This document shows positions 53,164 through 62,633 of a stretch of DNA of 64,000 bases, piece by piece. How positions within the stretch are numbered: position 1 is the first letter of the stretch; the number at the start of each line of letters is the position of its first letter. The DNA comes from Priestia aryabhattai B8W22 (GTDB taxonomy: Bacteria > Bacillota > Bacilli > Bacillales > Bacillaceae_H), in assembly GCF_000956595.1 (NCBI RefSeq), contig NZ_JYOO01000005.1:1-64000 (forward strand). Reading direction: 5' to 3'. The notes under the pieces are model-generated. The model searched no databases. It worked only from the letters and a program-made list of their open reading frames with translations, and was not told where the DNA came from. Made by a program: the position numbers and the translations under genes.

Positions 53164-55181
53164 TACTTATTATATTGCTGAAATACATTTTTTACTTTCG
53201 GCACGACGTAATGACTTCCGCCTTTATCTTCTACCCCTTCAACCATCATTGAAACGAGTAAGTTTTTCTGTTTTGTGTCCACAGCTACAAACCATCCGTT
53301 TTCCTGCCCTTTTTCACCTTGAGTTTTCTTTAGCTCTGCCGTTCCCGTTTTTCCAGCCAGGGTTAACCCATCTATCTTCGCAGCATGCCCCGTACCGTTT
53401 TTATCTTCAATGACATCAACTAAATCATTTTGAATTAATTGCGCCGTTTCTTTAGATATTACTTGTTTTTTCCATATTCCACTCTCGTCACCGTTCATAA
53501 GGATAGGCTTTACTATGTTTCCATCGTTTACAATCGATGTATACATCAATGCCAAGTGGAGAGGATTCACTTGCAGTTTCCCCTGGCCATAGCCAGAGTT
53601 TGCTAATACTCCCTCATCTTTAATATCTTGATCACCTGCAATTTTAGACGTTTCAAAAGGATAATTAACAGGCATTTTTTGATTGAACCCAAACTGTTTT
53701 AAACCACTGTTAAATTTGTCTAAACCTAGCTTCAAAGCAGTCTGCGCAAAATAAATATTATCAGATGTAACATAAGCATCACGTAAATTAACATTCGGTT
53801 TGCTGCCCACTCGTGTTACGTAGAAATTTCCCCAGCTTTTATCTTTCTGCCATTTCTTCCCGCTGATTGATATACTTTCGTTTGGATTTACTACACCTTC
53901 ATCAACTGCTAAAGCTCCCGTGACTAACTTAAATGTAGATCCCGGAGAATACGTTTTGGTAAAGCGATTCATTAACGGCTTATCCGGATTCGTTGAAAGA
54001 GATTGATACGTATTAGCATCGATTCCAAAAGAAAAAGAATTCGGATCAAAAGCTGGCGTGCTTACAAGACCTAATATTTCTCCCGTTTTAGGTTGAAGAG
54101 CAGTAGCTACTCCTTTTTCATCTTTTAACTGTTCATAAAGGGATTTTTGAACATTCGTGTCTACCGTAACTTGAATGCTTTCTCCGTCCTTTGGATTCAC
54201 TTTTGCAATTTCATTCTTTTTATTACCGTCTTTATCCACAGTATAAATCGTGACGCCGTCTCGAGCACGAAGCTTATCTTCATATAAAGACTCTAAGCCG
54301 ATCATTCCAGCTTTAGACTGAGCATTATAGCCTTCATCTTTATGCTCTTTTAGATATTCCGCTGTGACAGGCGCAACGTATCCAACTAAATGAGCACACG
54401 CTTCTTCACAAGGATATACGCGCGCATTTACCTTTTTTTGTTGAATGCCTTCTACTTTTTTCAAAGAATTCTCTAAATTAGAGGCATCTTTTTGACTAAC
54501 TGTTTTAATAGGAACAAATTGATTCTCTTTCACCCAAGAGGCGCTCAGTGCTTGATTAATACTTTTTTCTGAAAGAGCAAGAGTCTTGCTTAATTGTCGT
54601 ATCGCTTGCTCCCCGCCTTTAGAAAACTGCTGGGGAACAACTCCAACTTGAACCGCTTCTCCGTTTTGAGCTAAATATTTCCCTGAACGATCCATAATTT
54701 CTCCACGTACAGCTGACTGAGTAGCTACTCTTACTTGCTCTCCTTGCTTAAGTCCTTTAAAAATCATATTAGGCTTCCAATTAATATACCAATTCTCTGT
54801 ATCCCCTTGTTTTTCTTGAACCACAGCAGCATTTTCTTTAAATGAGATTTCACCGGCTACAGAGTTCATGTTTACTTCAAAAGGTAAAACAGCTTTATGG
54901 TCTTTTATTTCTAAGTCTTCTATTTCACTTGCCTTCACTTTCAGCTTGTCCGCTTCAATTGCATCATAGATATTTTTATATCGATTTACAAAGTCTTTTT
55001 CTGAAATCGTCTTTTTAGCATCCTTAGACAAGTATCCATACATGCCTTCAAAATCTTCTTTATTCCACATGGCTACATATTTATCAAATCGATCCTGTAC
55101 TTTCTGTTGATCATTTGAGCAACCGGCAGTTATTAGTAAGAGAATTGCCATAGTAAAAAAGAGCCACCCAATTCGTCTCAT
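53163..55181 (-). CDS. pbpC: Penicillin-binding protein 3 (class B transpeptidase, lipoprotein)
   Basis: DD-transpeptidase crosslinking peptidoglycan at the outer membrane face. The 672-aa protein starts MRRIGWLFFT, with lipobox ITAGC. Domains: N-terminal MecA-type NTF2-like domain (DRFDKYVAMWNKEDFEGMY), a dimerisation domain, and a transpeptidase domain with STFK (YSPGSTFKLVTGAL), SDN (YVTSDNIYFA) and KTG (LAGKTGTAELKK). This is the architecture of B. subtilis PBP3 and of staphylococcal PBP2a; the low beta-lactam affinity of the latter cannot be assumed. GGGGG precedes the ATG at 55181. Confidence 0.92.
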   Translation of the reverse strand: MRRIGWLFFTMAILLLITAGCSNDQQKVQDRFDKYVAMWNKEDFEGMYGYLSKDAKKTISEKDFVNRYKNIYDAIEADKLKVKASEIEDLEIKDHKAVLPFEVNMNSVAGEISFKENAAVVQEKQGDTENWYINWKPNMIFKGLKQGEQVRVATQSAVRGEIMDRSGKYLAQNGEAVQVGVVPQQFSKGGEQAIRQLSKTLALSEKSINQALSASWVKENQFVPIKTVSQKDASNLENSLKKVEGIQQKKVNARVYPCEEACAHLVGYVAPVTAEYLKEHKDEGYNAQSKAGMIGLESLYEDKLRARDGVTIYTVDKDGNKKNEIAKVNPKDGESIQVTVDTNVQKSLYEQLKDEKGVATALQPKTGEILGLVSTPAFDPNSFSFGIDANTYQSLSTNPDKPLMNRFTKTYSPGSTFKLVTGALAVDEGVVNPNESISISGKKWQKDKSWGNFYVTRVGSKPNVNLRDAYVTSDNIYFAQTALKLGLDKFNSGLKQFGFNQKMPVNYPFETSKIAGDQDIKDEGVLANSGYGQGKLQVNPLHLALMYTSIVNDGNIVKPILMNGDESGIWKKQVISKETAQLIQNDLVDVIEDKNGTGHAAKIDGLTLAGKTGTAELKKTQGEKGQENGWFVAVDTKQKNLLVSMMVEGVEDKGGSHYVVPKVKNVFQQYNK

Positions 55182-55378
55182 GATGATTTTCCCCCTTTTT
55201 TCAATACCATTCCTATCATATAAAATTTTACATAAACTTTCCATCAGAAAGTTATATACAGGAATTAATTGGTATTACAACCCACTAAATTTACATATCT
55301 ACAAAAAAATCAATAGGTAAATAAGAAAAAAATTGAACATTTTGTGAATATTTTGTGTCTTTTTTGGAAAGTATTTGA

Positions 55379-55384
55379 TATAAT
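55379..55384 (+). promoter_or_regulatory. Extended -10 of small membrane ORF
   Basis: TGATATAAT (extended -10) lies about 35 bp before the ribosome binding site of the plus-strand ORF; no good -35 is present. Confidence 0.45.
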
Positions 55385-55419
55385 AAGTGTAAGAAGAAAA
55401 AGAATAGGAGGCGACTAAA

Positions 55420-55626
55420 ATGAGAAGATTCTTACAGTTTTACTTTATGTTTAGTTCTCTGTTCTGTTTTGGAAGCGTTTTCGTCCTACTTATGTCTCAA
55501 GAATATTATTTTGCACCGTTATTCCTCACACTGGGCTGTTTAAATATTTTTCTCTTTAAAGTATATATTCAAGAAAGTCGAAAAGATAAACAAGCTGCAC
55601 CTGAAAAACCAAAACCAACAATTTAA
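55420..55626 (+). CDS. Small membrane protein of unknown function
   Basis: A 68-aa plus-strand ORF with a strong ribosome binding site (AGGAGG, 8 nt before ATG) and an extended -10 upstream. Two hydrophobic stretches (FYFMFSSLFCFGSVFVLLM and FLTLGCLNIFLFKVYI) followed by a charged tail (ESRKDKQAAPEKPKP) suggest a two-pass protein with the tail inside the cell. Not recognised. Divergent from pbpC, convergent with ssuD. Confidence 0.7.
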   Translation: MRRFLQFYFMFSSLFCFGSVFVLLMSQEYYFAPLFLTLGCLNIFLFKVYIQESRKDKQAAPEKPKPTI

Positions 55627-55656
55627 CAGACTCGTCTCTCGGCTGAGATGAATGTA

Positions 55657-55694
55657 AAAGAAGAACCGGTGAAAAATTCACCGGTTCTTCTTTT
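55657..55694. terminator. Bidirectional terminator between small ORF and ssuD
   Basis: AAAAGAAGAACCGGTGAA and TTCACCGGTTCTTCTTTT form a near-perfect stem with T-runs in both directions. Confidence 0.9.
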
Positions 55695-56817
55695 ACGAGG
55701 TTGAAGCTTTTGGAAACCTATCATTTGCAATAATCTCTCCGATGCTTTGACTCTTTCCTTCACCCTCATCAATATTTAAAAGCGGGAACAATAACTCCCC
55801 TACGTGATAAGCTTCTTCTAAATGCGGATAGCCTGATAAAATAACAGATTCAATTCCTAAAGCTTCATATTCTTTTATTCGTTTCGCTATATTTTCAGCA
55901 CTGCCTACTAGTGCAGTTCCTGCACCTCCCCGGACGAGCCCTACACCTGCCCATAAGTTAGGGCTAATCGTAAGTTCCTCTCGGGTTCCTCTATGAAGGC
56001 TCGCCATTCGCTGCTGCCCAACTGAGTCGTACCTTGCAAAAGTACGCTGTGCAGCTTGAATCGTGTCGTCGTCCAAATGCTGAATTAATCGATCGGCTGC
56101 TTCCCAAGCTTCTTCTTCGGTTTCCCGTACAATAATATGCAAACGAATCCCAAACTTAACGGTTCTGCCTTCTGCTTCTGCTTGCTTTCTCACAGCCGTT
56201 ATTTTTTCTCTTACTTGTTCAGGAGGCTCCCCCCATGTTAAATACACGTCAGAATGTTTTGCTGCCACTTTTTGTCCTGCGGGTGAAGATCCGCCAAAAT
56301 AAATAGGTGGAGAAGGTTTTTGAACAGGTGGATATAACAGCTCACTGTTCTCTACATGAATATGTTTTCCTTCATAATTAACCGTATCTCCAGCCAATAA
56401 CCCTTTCCACACATCTAAAAATTCATCCGCAGCTTCATAACGTTCATCATGTGATAAGAAAAGGCCGTCTCCGGCTAATTCAGCTGGATCTCCTCCCGCT
56501 ACTACGTTAACTAGTAAACGACCGTTTGAAATTCGATCAAGAGTTGACGTCATGCGCGCTGCCACAGAAGGAGCCATAATGCCGGGACGTACAGCTACTA
56601 AAAATTTCAAACGCTCTGTTTCAGGTATAAGTGAAGCAGCCAATAGCCACGGGTCTTCGCATGATTTCCCTGTTGGAATCAGAACTCCTTCAAATCCTAA
56701 CCGGTCAGCTGCTTGAGCAACTTGACGAAAATATGAATAGTCTGCTGAACGACCTCCTCGATTTGTCCCTAAATATCTTCCATCTCCATGGGAAGGAATA
56801 AACCATAACATTTTCAT
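55693..56817 (-). CDS. ssuD: FMNH2-dependent alkanesulfonate monooxygenase
   Basis: Luciferase-like flavin monooxygenase releasing sulfite from alkanesulfonates. The 374-aa protein has [56 protein letters not shown] and the Arg-rich [13 protein letters not shown] loop of SsuD. It overlaps ssuE by 4 nt and is last in the operon. Confidence 0.95.
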   Translation of the reverse strand: MKMLWFIPSHGDGRYLGTNRGGRSADYSYFRQVAQAADRLGFEGVLIPTGKSCEDPWLLAASLIPETERLKFLVAVRPGIMAPSVAARMTSTLDRISNGRLLVNVVAGGDPAELAGDGLFLSHDERYEAADEFLDVWKGLLAGDTVNYEGKHIHVENSELLYPPVQKPSPPIYFGGSSPAGQKVAAKHSDVYLTWGEPPEQVREKITAVRKQAEAEGRTVKFGIRLHIIVRETEEEAWEAADRLIQHLDDDTIQAAQRTFARYDSVGQQRMASLHRGTREELTISPNLWAGVGLVRGGAGTALVGSAENIAKRIKEYEALGIESVILSGYPHLEEAYHVGELLFPLLNIDEGEGKSQSIGEIIANDRFPKASTS

Positions 56818-57368
56818 GATTCAACACTCCTTTTCGTTTGTTCTAGATGATATTCCAGCTCTTTTAATGAACGTTTAATTCTAGCTTCTGCTTCTTCCGC
56901 AATAAACTCAATTTCATTTTCTTTTGTATAGGCCACCTCAGAATCAACAATATAAACTCCATGAATAAGAGCAGTAGCTCCTAAAACGGATAAAGTCGGC
57001 TTAAATACATAATCAAGAGCCAGTAGATGAGCAATGGTTCCCCCTGTAGCTATCGGCAGCACGGTTTTATTGTGCAAACCTTTTTCAGGTATTAAATCTA
57101 AAAATGTTTTTAAAATTCCTGTGTAGCTAGCTTTATAGATTGGGCTGACAATAATAACGGCATCAGCATCTGCCAATTTCTTTTGAGCTTCTTGAATCGC
57201 AGGGCTAGAAAAGTTAGCATATACTAAGTCTTCAGCCGGTAGATCGCGGACATGCACGGTTTTCACTTCATATTTTTTATCTTGTAGATGTGCTGCAATA
57301 TACTCGCTTAAAGCAGCTGACCTTGATTGCTTTGAAGGACTTCCTGTAATAATTGTAACCTGGCTCAT
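56814..57368 (-). CDS. ssuE: NAD(P)H-dependent FMN reductase SsuE
   Basis: Supplies FMNH2 to SsuD. The 184-aa flavodoxin-fold protein has [16 protein letters not shown] (phosphate loop), [21 protein letters not shown] and [16 protein letters not shown], the SsuE pattern. I start at the ATG at 57368 with AAGGAGA upstream. Confidence 0.92.
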   Translation of the reverse strand: MSQVTIITGSPSKQSRSAALSEYIAAHLQDKKYEVKTVHVRDLPAEDLVYANFSSPAIQEAQKKLADADAVIIVSPIYKASYTGILKTFLDLIPEKGLHNKTVLPIATGGTIAHLLALDYVFKPTLSVLGATALIHGVYIVDSEVAYTKENEIEFIAEEAEARIKRSLKELEYHLEQTKRSVES

Positions 57369-57437
57369 TATCATCTCTCCTTTTAACTTACAAAACTGAT
57401 AGATTTACAAGGATTAATACGTATATAAATCCTTCTT

Positions 57438-58292
57438 TTATTTTTCACCTGCGTAGCTGTCTCTCCATTTAAGAAGACGCTTTTCTAATACTCGGACAAA
57501 TGAATCGGTTAATTTGCCTACAACAGCAAAAATGATAATTCCGACAAAAACTACGTCCGTTTGAGAAAACTGTCTAGCATCCATAATCATGTATCCTACA
57601 CCTTCACTTGCTCCCATTAATTCAGCAACTACCAGTCCGAGCCATGCAATACCTAAAGACAATCGGACACCAAGTAAAATATTAGGAAGAGCAGCTGGTA
57701 AAATAAGTTTTGTGATTTGTTTCCATTTACTAAATTGAAGAACACGAGCAACATCAAATAATTTCGAATCAACGCCGCGAATGCCTAAATACGTATTAAC
57801 ATAGATTGGAAAAAATGCACCGTTTGCAATTAACAATATCTTTGAGATTTCCCCAAAGCCAAACCATAAGATAAATAAAGGCGCCAAGGCAAGGTGAGGA
57901 ACAGTTCTAAGCATTTGAATGGATGGATCCATATAGTGCTCCGTTTTTTTTGAGAAACCGACAACAACACCAAATAGTAAACCTAGACCAGCTCCAACGG
58001 CAAAACCTATGGCAGCACGCAAAATACTGATTTGAAGGTTAGCTCCGAGTTCTCCCGATACGATGAGCTGTTTAAAAGAACGTACAATATCAACAGGTGT
58101 AGGAAGAACAGTTTTGGATACATAGCCCGCAGAACCAATGATTTGCCACACGACAATAAGCAGAATTGGCACGATAAGAGAACGAAGGAAAATCCCCTGC
58201 TTATTTTTCGCTTCTTCCTTTCTTTTTTTCACTTTTTGCAAGTGAGCTGCTGAAGACTGGACATGTCCTGAAACCACAGATGTTTTACTCAT
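57438..58292 (-). CDS. ssuC: Aliphatic sulfonate ABC transporter permease SsuC
   Basis: Inner-membrane permease of the sulfonate importer. The 284-aa protein has a cytoplasmic basic N-terminus, six hydrophobic segments and the EAA-type motif RVLQFSKWKQITKLILPAALPNILLGVRLSLGIAW (key residues A, L, G) that docks with SsuB. The ATG at 58292 has GAGGTG 6 nt upstream, preferable to the ATG at 58301. Follows the broken ssuA closely, so polar effects are possible. Confidence 0.93.
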   Translation of the reverse strand: MSKTSVVSGHVQSSAAHLQKVKKRKEEAKNKQGIFLRSLIVPILLIVVWQIIGSAGYVSKTVLPTPVDIVRSFKQLIVSGELGANLQISILRAAIGFAVGAGLGLLFGVVVGFSKKTEHYMDPSIQMLRTVPHLALAPLFILWFGFGEISKILLIANGAFFPIYVNTYLGIRGVDSKLFDVARVLQFSKWKQITKLILPAALPNILLGVRLSLGIAWLGLVVAELMGASEGVGYMIMDARQFSQTDVVFVGIIIFAVVGKLTDSFVRVLEKRLLKWRDSYAGEK

Positions 58293-58302
58293 TTTCATCA
58301 CC

Positions 58303-59288
58303 TCATTTTTCTTTTAATGCTTTTTCAATAAATGAATTATCAACGACATCTCCCGTATCAATTTTCTTTTTAATAACGCCTAAAGATTGTTGAAAATCAG
58401 CTGTTCGCTGTTGTTCTGCAATAATTTCTTTAGAGGTTGGGCGATTATAGGCAGGATTATTTTTTAACACTTGTCTTACTACGTCTTTATCTAGATTTTT
58501 TTGTTTTGCTAAAATATCCACAGATTCTTCAAAATGTTCATTTTGCCATTCAAGTGCTTTTTGATAAACTTGTAAAAACTTAACGACTAACTCTGGATGA
58601 TCTTTTGCAAAGCCTTCTCTTACAATAGTAAAACCTGGTGAAGCAACCTTTAACGAATCGCCGTCTGCTAAAATACGAGCATCATTTTTTAAGTTTGCAG
58701 TGAGATAAACGGTTCCCAAATTGACCATGCATCAACTGACCCATTTTCAAATGCTGGCTGAGCTTCGTCTGGCTGAAGCTGAATGATTTTTACATCACTT
58801 GGCTTCAAACCATTCTGGTCAAGAGCTCTGTACAATAAATTAAAACCGCTGCTTCCTTTCGCGACCGCAATCTTTTTACCTTTTAAATCTTTTATGTTTT
58901 TAATCTTGCTGTTTTTTCCTACTAAAATAGCATTTCCTTTTAATCCATCGCTCGAATTAGCAATTTCTAAAAATGGAATGTCTGCGCCTTGGCCAGAAAT
59001 AACCGGTGAATTTCCAACTTGACCGAAATCCAAGTTTCCAGATGCTAAACCTTCAAATTGCGGAGGACCGCTTTGAAACTCTGTCCATTTAACATTTACA
59101 CCTATTTTTTTAAATTCTTTTTCAAACCATTTTTGGTTTTGTGCCAGCATTAAAGGGCCTAAGCTTTGTTGGATACCAATATTGACTGTAACGTTTTTTG
59201 AACCTTCTCCGCTCGCTTTTTCTTTCGTCCCGCACCCAGCCAATGCGAGAACAAGTACAATAGCTGCAGTTAAAAGTAGCTTTTTCAT
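58303..59288 (-). pseudogene. ssuA: Frameshifted ssuA, aliphatic sulfonate-binding lipoprotein
   Basis: Substrate-binding protein of the sulfonate importer, split into two overlapping frames. The first frame (59288 to 58689) has signal peptide and lipobox LALAGC, NIGIQQSLGPLMLAQNQKWF, and runs to DAWSIWEPFISLQT before a TAA stop at 58689-58691. The second frame continues (LKNDARILADGD...) to 58303 with the C-terminal lobe. Joining them gives one SsuA of the usual length (about 328 aa). The break is at CAAACTTAAAAAAT, where one lost base, probably a T, would explain it. It may be a real mutation or an assembly error. Confidence 0.85.
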
Positions 59289-59321
59289 CTGTTCTGTCTC
59301 CTTCTCTGTCTTATTGAACCT

Positions 59322-60065
59322 TTAATGTTCTCCTGCTTCTTCAAATTCTTTCAGCACTTGCTGCCTTAGCTGCTGAAAAGGTAACTCTGTCTTTTTTCGC
59401 GGATGACTAATTTCTACTGGAACGACCCGGCTAATTTCTCCTGGTCTGGCACTCATAATCACAATTTTAGTTCCCAAGTAAATGGATTCATCTAAATCGT
59501 GGGTAACAAAAATCATGGTTGTTTTTTCTTTTTTCCATATGTCTAGCAGCACATCTTGCAAATGGGTTCGAGTGAAAGCATCTAACGCGCCAAACGGTTC
59601 ATCTAACAATAAAACCTCTGGATTTCTTAAAAGAGCACGCGCAATAGCAACTCGTTGAGACATCCCACCAGATAGTTCTCGAGGATAAGCTTTTTCAAAT
59701 CCTTTCAGCCTGACAACATCAATTAGCTCATCTACGCGGCGCCGAACGTTCGAATCTTTTAGCGATAAGTCAGCCGCTATATTTTGCTCCACATTAAGCC
59801 ACGGGAACAAGCGGTGTTCTTGAAAGATCATTCCTTGTTTAATGCTTGGTCCGGCTATGTGCTTCCCGTTGATTTCAATGCGCCCTTCATAATCCATATC
59901 AAGTCCTGCAATCATTTTAAGCAGTGTACTTTTTCCGCATCCGCTCGGACCAATGATAGTAATAAATTCACCTTTATTAATCGTAAGATTTACATTTCGC
60001 AATGCTTGAGTTACTTGTTCTCCTTTTTGAAATGAGCGGTTAACAGATTGAATGACAACACTCAC
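59322..60065 (-). CDS. ssuB: Aliphatic sulfonate ABC transporter ATPase SsuB
   Basis: ATPase energising sulfonate uptake. The 247-aa protein has Walker [13 protein letters not shown], signature [17 protein letters not shown], Walker [14 protein letters not shown] and switch His VTHDLDES. I choose the GTG at 60065 ([12 protein letters not shown]) with GGAGGAGG upstream; an in-frame ATG 18 codons earlier falls within the leader hairpin region. First gene of the ssu operon. Confidence 0.93.
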   Translation of the reverse strand: MSVVIQSVNRSFQKGEQVTQALRNVNLTINKGEFITIIGPSGCGKSTLLKMIAGLDMDYEGRIEINGKHIAGPSIKQGMIFQEHRLFPWLNVEQNIAADLSLKDSNVRRRVDELIDVVRLKGFEKAYPRELSGGMSQRVAIARALLRNPEVLLLDEPFGALDAFTRTHLQDVLLDIWKKEKTTMIFVTHDLDESIYLGTKIVIMSARPGEISRVVPVEISHPRKKTELPFQQLRQQVLKEFEEAGEH

Positions 60066-60117
60066 AGCAGTTCCTCCTCCTAGAATGTTTAAATCAAAAG
60101 CTATTTCACTTAAAAAC

Positions 60118-60151
60118 ATAAAAGCTCCTACCTAAAAAAGGTAGGAGCTTT
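60118..60151 (-). promoter_or_regulatory. Attenuator-like hairpin in ssuB leader
   Basis: On the minus strand AAAGCTCCTACC and GGTAGGAGCTTT pair perfectly around TTTTTTA, followed by TTATGTTTTT. Upstream, CGGGCT in the leader could pair with AGCTC of the 5' arm to give a competing structure. No S-box consensus is present. Confidence 0.55.
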
Positions 60152-60208
60152 CGGTTGACCGATCAGCCCGTTGCTATATTTAACTGATTTGTTATTGGAT
60201 TATTTTGA

Positions 60209-60236
60209 ATTTTATCATATTAATCCGATTTGTCAA
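60209..60236 (-). promoter_or_regulatory. Sigma-A promoter of ssu operon
   Basis: Minus strand TTGACA (60231-60236), a 16-nt spacer and TAAAAT (60209-60214). Transcripts would start near 60202 and pass through the hairpin at 60118-60151. Confidence 0.65.
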
Positions 60237-60252
60237 CTGTGTTTTATATATT

Positions 60253-61467
60253 TTATCCATTAGATTCTTGAGGATTTGGTTTTTTCCATTTAAATATTGA
60301 GTTTAAAAATCCGTATATATGCTTAGACTCCTTCGTTAACAAAGGACCAATAATAGCTAAAATCAATACATAAAGCGCAGCGAACGGCTGAAGGATAGCG
60401 GATAATCCTCCTTCAATTCCGATGTTAGCCATAATGATTGAAAACTCGCCTCGTGACATGATTGTTAATCCAATGTTGGTAGAAGCCTTGTGTGACAGCC
60501 CGCTTTTTCTTCCTGAGATCATACCGGCTGTAAAGTTACCAATAATCGTAAGCGCAACTGCTCCAAGTGCAAGCCAGCCTGCATCCCATAGCGTAAGAGG
60601 ATCAATACTTAGTCCGAAGCTGAAGAAAAAGATGGCTCCAAAGAAATCACGAAATGGTACGACAAGATGTTCAATCCGATCGCGATGTTCTGTTTCAGAA
60701 AATACAAGTCCAAGCAATAATGCACCAATTGCTTCTGCCACATGGATCGTTTCTGAGAAGCCTGCTACAAAAAATAATACCGCAAAAACGACGATTATAA
60801 AGATTTCATTTGATGAAATATTTAAAAGTTTATTTAATATCGGCGTGGCTTTTCGAGCAATGATAAAGAACAGCATCATATAGCCAAATGCAATTAAAAT
60901 AGACGTTAAAGACCCAGCAAGCGATCCGTGGTCTCCAAGCACTAATCCTGAAACGACAGAAAGATAAACGGCTAAGAAAATATCTTCAAACATAATGATC
61001 CCTAATATCAGTTCCGTTTCTGGATTCGCTGTTCGTTTTAAATCAACCAATACTTTTGCGACAATTGCACTGGACGAAATCGTAATAATTCCTGCGATAA
61101 TCAGCACTTCAAGAAGAGGATTTCCTGTCAGGTATCCATACAATAATCCTAAAGTGAAGTTAATTAAAATATAAATAGATCCTCCCACTGCTATGGACCT
61201 GCCTGATTTAATTAACTTTCCGACTGAAAATTCTAATCCTAAATAAAATAGTAAAAAGAGAACTCCAATTCTCCCCATAAATTCAATAATCTCTTGGCTT
61301 TCAATAAACTTTAAACTGAATGAGCCAACCTCAGGAGCATGGGGACCAACCGCCATGCCCAGCAGAATGAGGAATGGAATAATCGTAAATTTAAATTTAT
61401 GTGCTAGTATAGCCGCTAAAGCGACTAGTAACAAAGCTGTCCCAACTTCAAATACTAAATGATCCAA
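60253..61467 (-). CDS. khtU: K+/H+ antiporter KhtU (CPA2 family)
   Basis: Membrane antiporter extruding potassium. The 404-aa protein has about twelve hydrophobic segments, the CPA2 signature FLLFYLGLEFSVGKLIKSG, ISSSAIVAKVLVDL and ELILGIIMFEDIFLAVY, and ends without an RCK domain, which is supplied by the adjacent khtT. Start is TTG at 61467 with AAGGAGG 10 nt upstream, immediately after the khtT stop. Matches YhaU of B. subtilis in size and pairing. Confidence 0.88.
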   Translation of the reverse strand: MDHLVFEVGTALLLVALAAILAHKFKFTIIPFLILLGMAVGPHAPEVGSFSLKFIESQEIIEFMGRIGVLFLLFYLGLEFSVGKLIKSGRSIAVGGSIYILINFTLGLLYGYLTGNPLLEVLIIAGIITISSSAIVAKVLVDLKRTANPETELILGIIMFEDIFLAVYLSVVSGLVLGDHGSLAGSLTSILIAFGYMMLFFIIARKATPILNKLLNISSNEIFIIVVFAVLFFVAGFSETIHVAEAIGALLLGLVFSETEHRDRIEHLVVPFRDFFGAIFFFSFGLSIDPLTLWDAGWLALGAVALTIIGNFTAGMISGRKSGLSHKASTNIGLTIMSRGEFSIIMANIGIEGGLSAILQPFAALYVLILAIIGPLLTKESKHIYGFLNSIFKWKKPNPQESNG

Positions 61468-61968
61468 TTATGAACTACCTCCTTGTGAAAGCAATTCTTT
61501 AATGAGCGTTTTTAAATTCCCTCGTTCTCCAGAGATAACAAGCGTATCTCCTTCTTCTATCAACGTATCTGGTCCTGGAGTTGATAATTTTTTTTGCGTG
61601 TTTTTAATGACGGCGATGATAGTGACATCATAGTTGCTGCGAACGTCAATTTCACCAATTGTTTTACTGTGAGCTTTCGCCTGTTTTTCAACTTTATACC
61701 ATTCAATAACTAAGTCATTGAATGCCACTTCAATGGTTTCCATTGCTTTTGGCTTGTAAATCATGCCGCCTAAAATTGCAGCTAGCTGTCTTGATTCCGT
61801 ATCTGTTAACGTAATATCAAAAATGCTTTCTTCTAAATCTTTTTGATCGAAATGATAGATTTCACGTCGTCCATCATCATGAATGATAACGACTACGCGG
61901 TTTTCTCCGCTTGTCTCAATTTCAAATTTACGGCCGATTCCTGGCAATTCCGTTTCTTTAATCATCAT
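61468..61968 (-). CDS. khtT: KhtT regulatory subunit of K+/H+ antiporter
   Basis: Cytoplasmic regulator of KhtU, known in B. subtilis (YhaT) to bind c-di-AMP. The 166-aa protein has an N-terminal KhtT-type beta domain (TELPGIGRKFEIETSGENRVVVIIHDDGR) and a C-terminal RCK_C/TrkA-C domain (DVTIIAVIKN, LIEEGDTLVISGERGNLKTLI). Adjacent to khtU with no gap. The KhtS-like third gene is not recognisable. Confidence 0.88.
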   Translation of the reverse strand: MMIKETELPGIGRKFEIETSGENRVVVIIHDDGRREIYHFDQKDLEESIFDITLTDTESRQLAAILGGMIYKPKAMETIEVAFNDLVIEWYKVEKQAKAHSKTIGEIDVRSNYDVTIIAVIKNTQKKLSTPGPDTLIEEGDTLVISGERGNLKTLIKELLSQGGSS

Positions 61969-62103
61969 TGAATGATCACTCCTATAAAGTTTTTAAGAAG
62001 AATTTTTTAATTTTGTCGCGTTATTTGCATAGCAAATAAGCCTAAGAATAGTTGGTAATTTTAGGTTCGAAGAAAAGGCTGTGGAAATTTCAACCTTTTT
62101 TAT

Positions 62104-62433
62104 TTAATTGAGGTAACTTGATTGAAAGATTTTTGGATAAAAAAGTGTTTTTTTGAGGATAAAATACGCAATTTGATGCGTCGGAATGATGAGTTTGGCA
62201 CTCACCCATACTAAAGCAAAAGTTACTATCACACTTTGTATGAGAGATCCTATTTGTTTGACGCTGTGCTTAGCTCCTGGAGACATGTGCACGATATCCG
62301 TGTAATGCTGAACCGAACTTTTTGTGACCTTTACTTTTTCAAAGTCGTTATCAATAAATTTATCTGGCAAACTCGCAAAAGGCAAACAGAATATCATGCA
62401 TAATAATACGCCTAACCATACATTTTTCATCAT
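62104..62433 (-). CDS. Hypothetical secreted or membrane protein
   Basis: A 109-aa ORF with a good ribosome binding site (AGAGGTGAG before ATG). It has an N-terminal signal-like segment (VWLGVLLCMIFCLPFASL), a polar middle, and a second hydrophobic stretch (LIQSVIVTFALVWVSAKLII). No family recognised. It precedes khtT by 135 nt, so a link to the antiporter is possible but a weak hairpin (about 62078-62102) lies in between. I considered khtS and could not support it. Confidence 0.55.
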   Translation of the reverse strand: MMKNVWLGVLLCMIFCLPFASLPDKFIDNDFEKVKVTKSSVQHYTDIVHMSPGAKHSVKQIGSLIQSVIVTFALVWVSAKLIIPTHQIAYFILKKTLFYPKIFQSSYLN

Positions 62434-62596
62434 CTCACCTCTCTTTCTTTTGAAGTAGTATCTCCTTACTTAAAAGTATACGTACTCTGAAATTCAATTT
62501 CAAGCAATAAGTTTTTTTTATAAAGATTTACCTTTTTTATAATATTTTCTTAACGTCATTCTTTCTAGATACATATGCGCCACTTAAAGAAATATA

Positions 62597-62629
62597 CAAA
62601 AAGCTGGCTTTCTAAGAAGAAAGCCAGCT
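62597..62629 (-). terminator. gerE terminator
   Basis: AGCTGGCTTTCT and AGAAAGCCAGCT arms just after the gerE stop codon; minus strand continues TTTTTG. Confidence 0.85.
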
Positions 62630-62633
62630 CATG

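Noticed and set aside
58685-58700. Programmed -1 frameshift joining the two ssuA frames
   Set aside because: The site CAA ACT TAA does not allow both tRNAs to re-pair after slippage, no stimulatory structure is evident, and binding proteins of this family are not known to use recoding.
60066-60202. SAM-I (S-box) riboswitch before ssuB
   Set aside because: Only a short CAACCG-like piece is present; the conserved stem elements and the required length are missing.
62104-62433. khtS assignment for the ORF upstream of khtT
   Set aside because: Size and position are suggestive, but a 135-nt gap with a weak hairpin separates it and I recognise no shared sequence.
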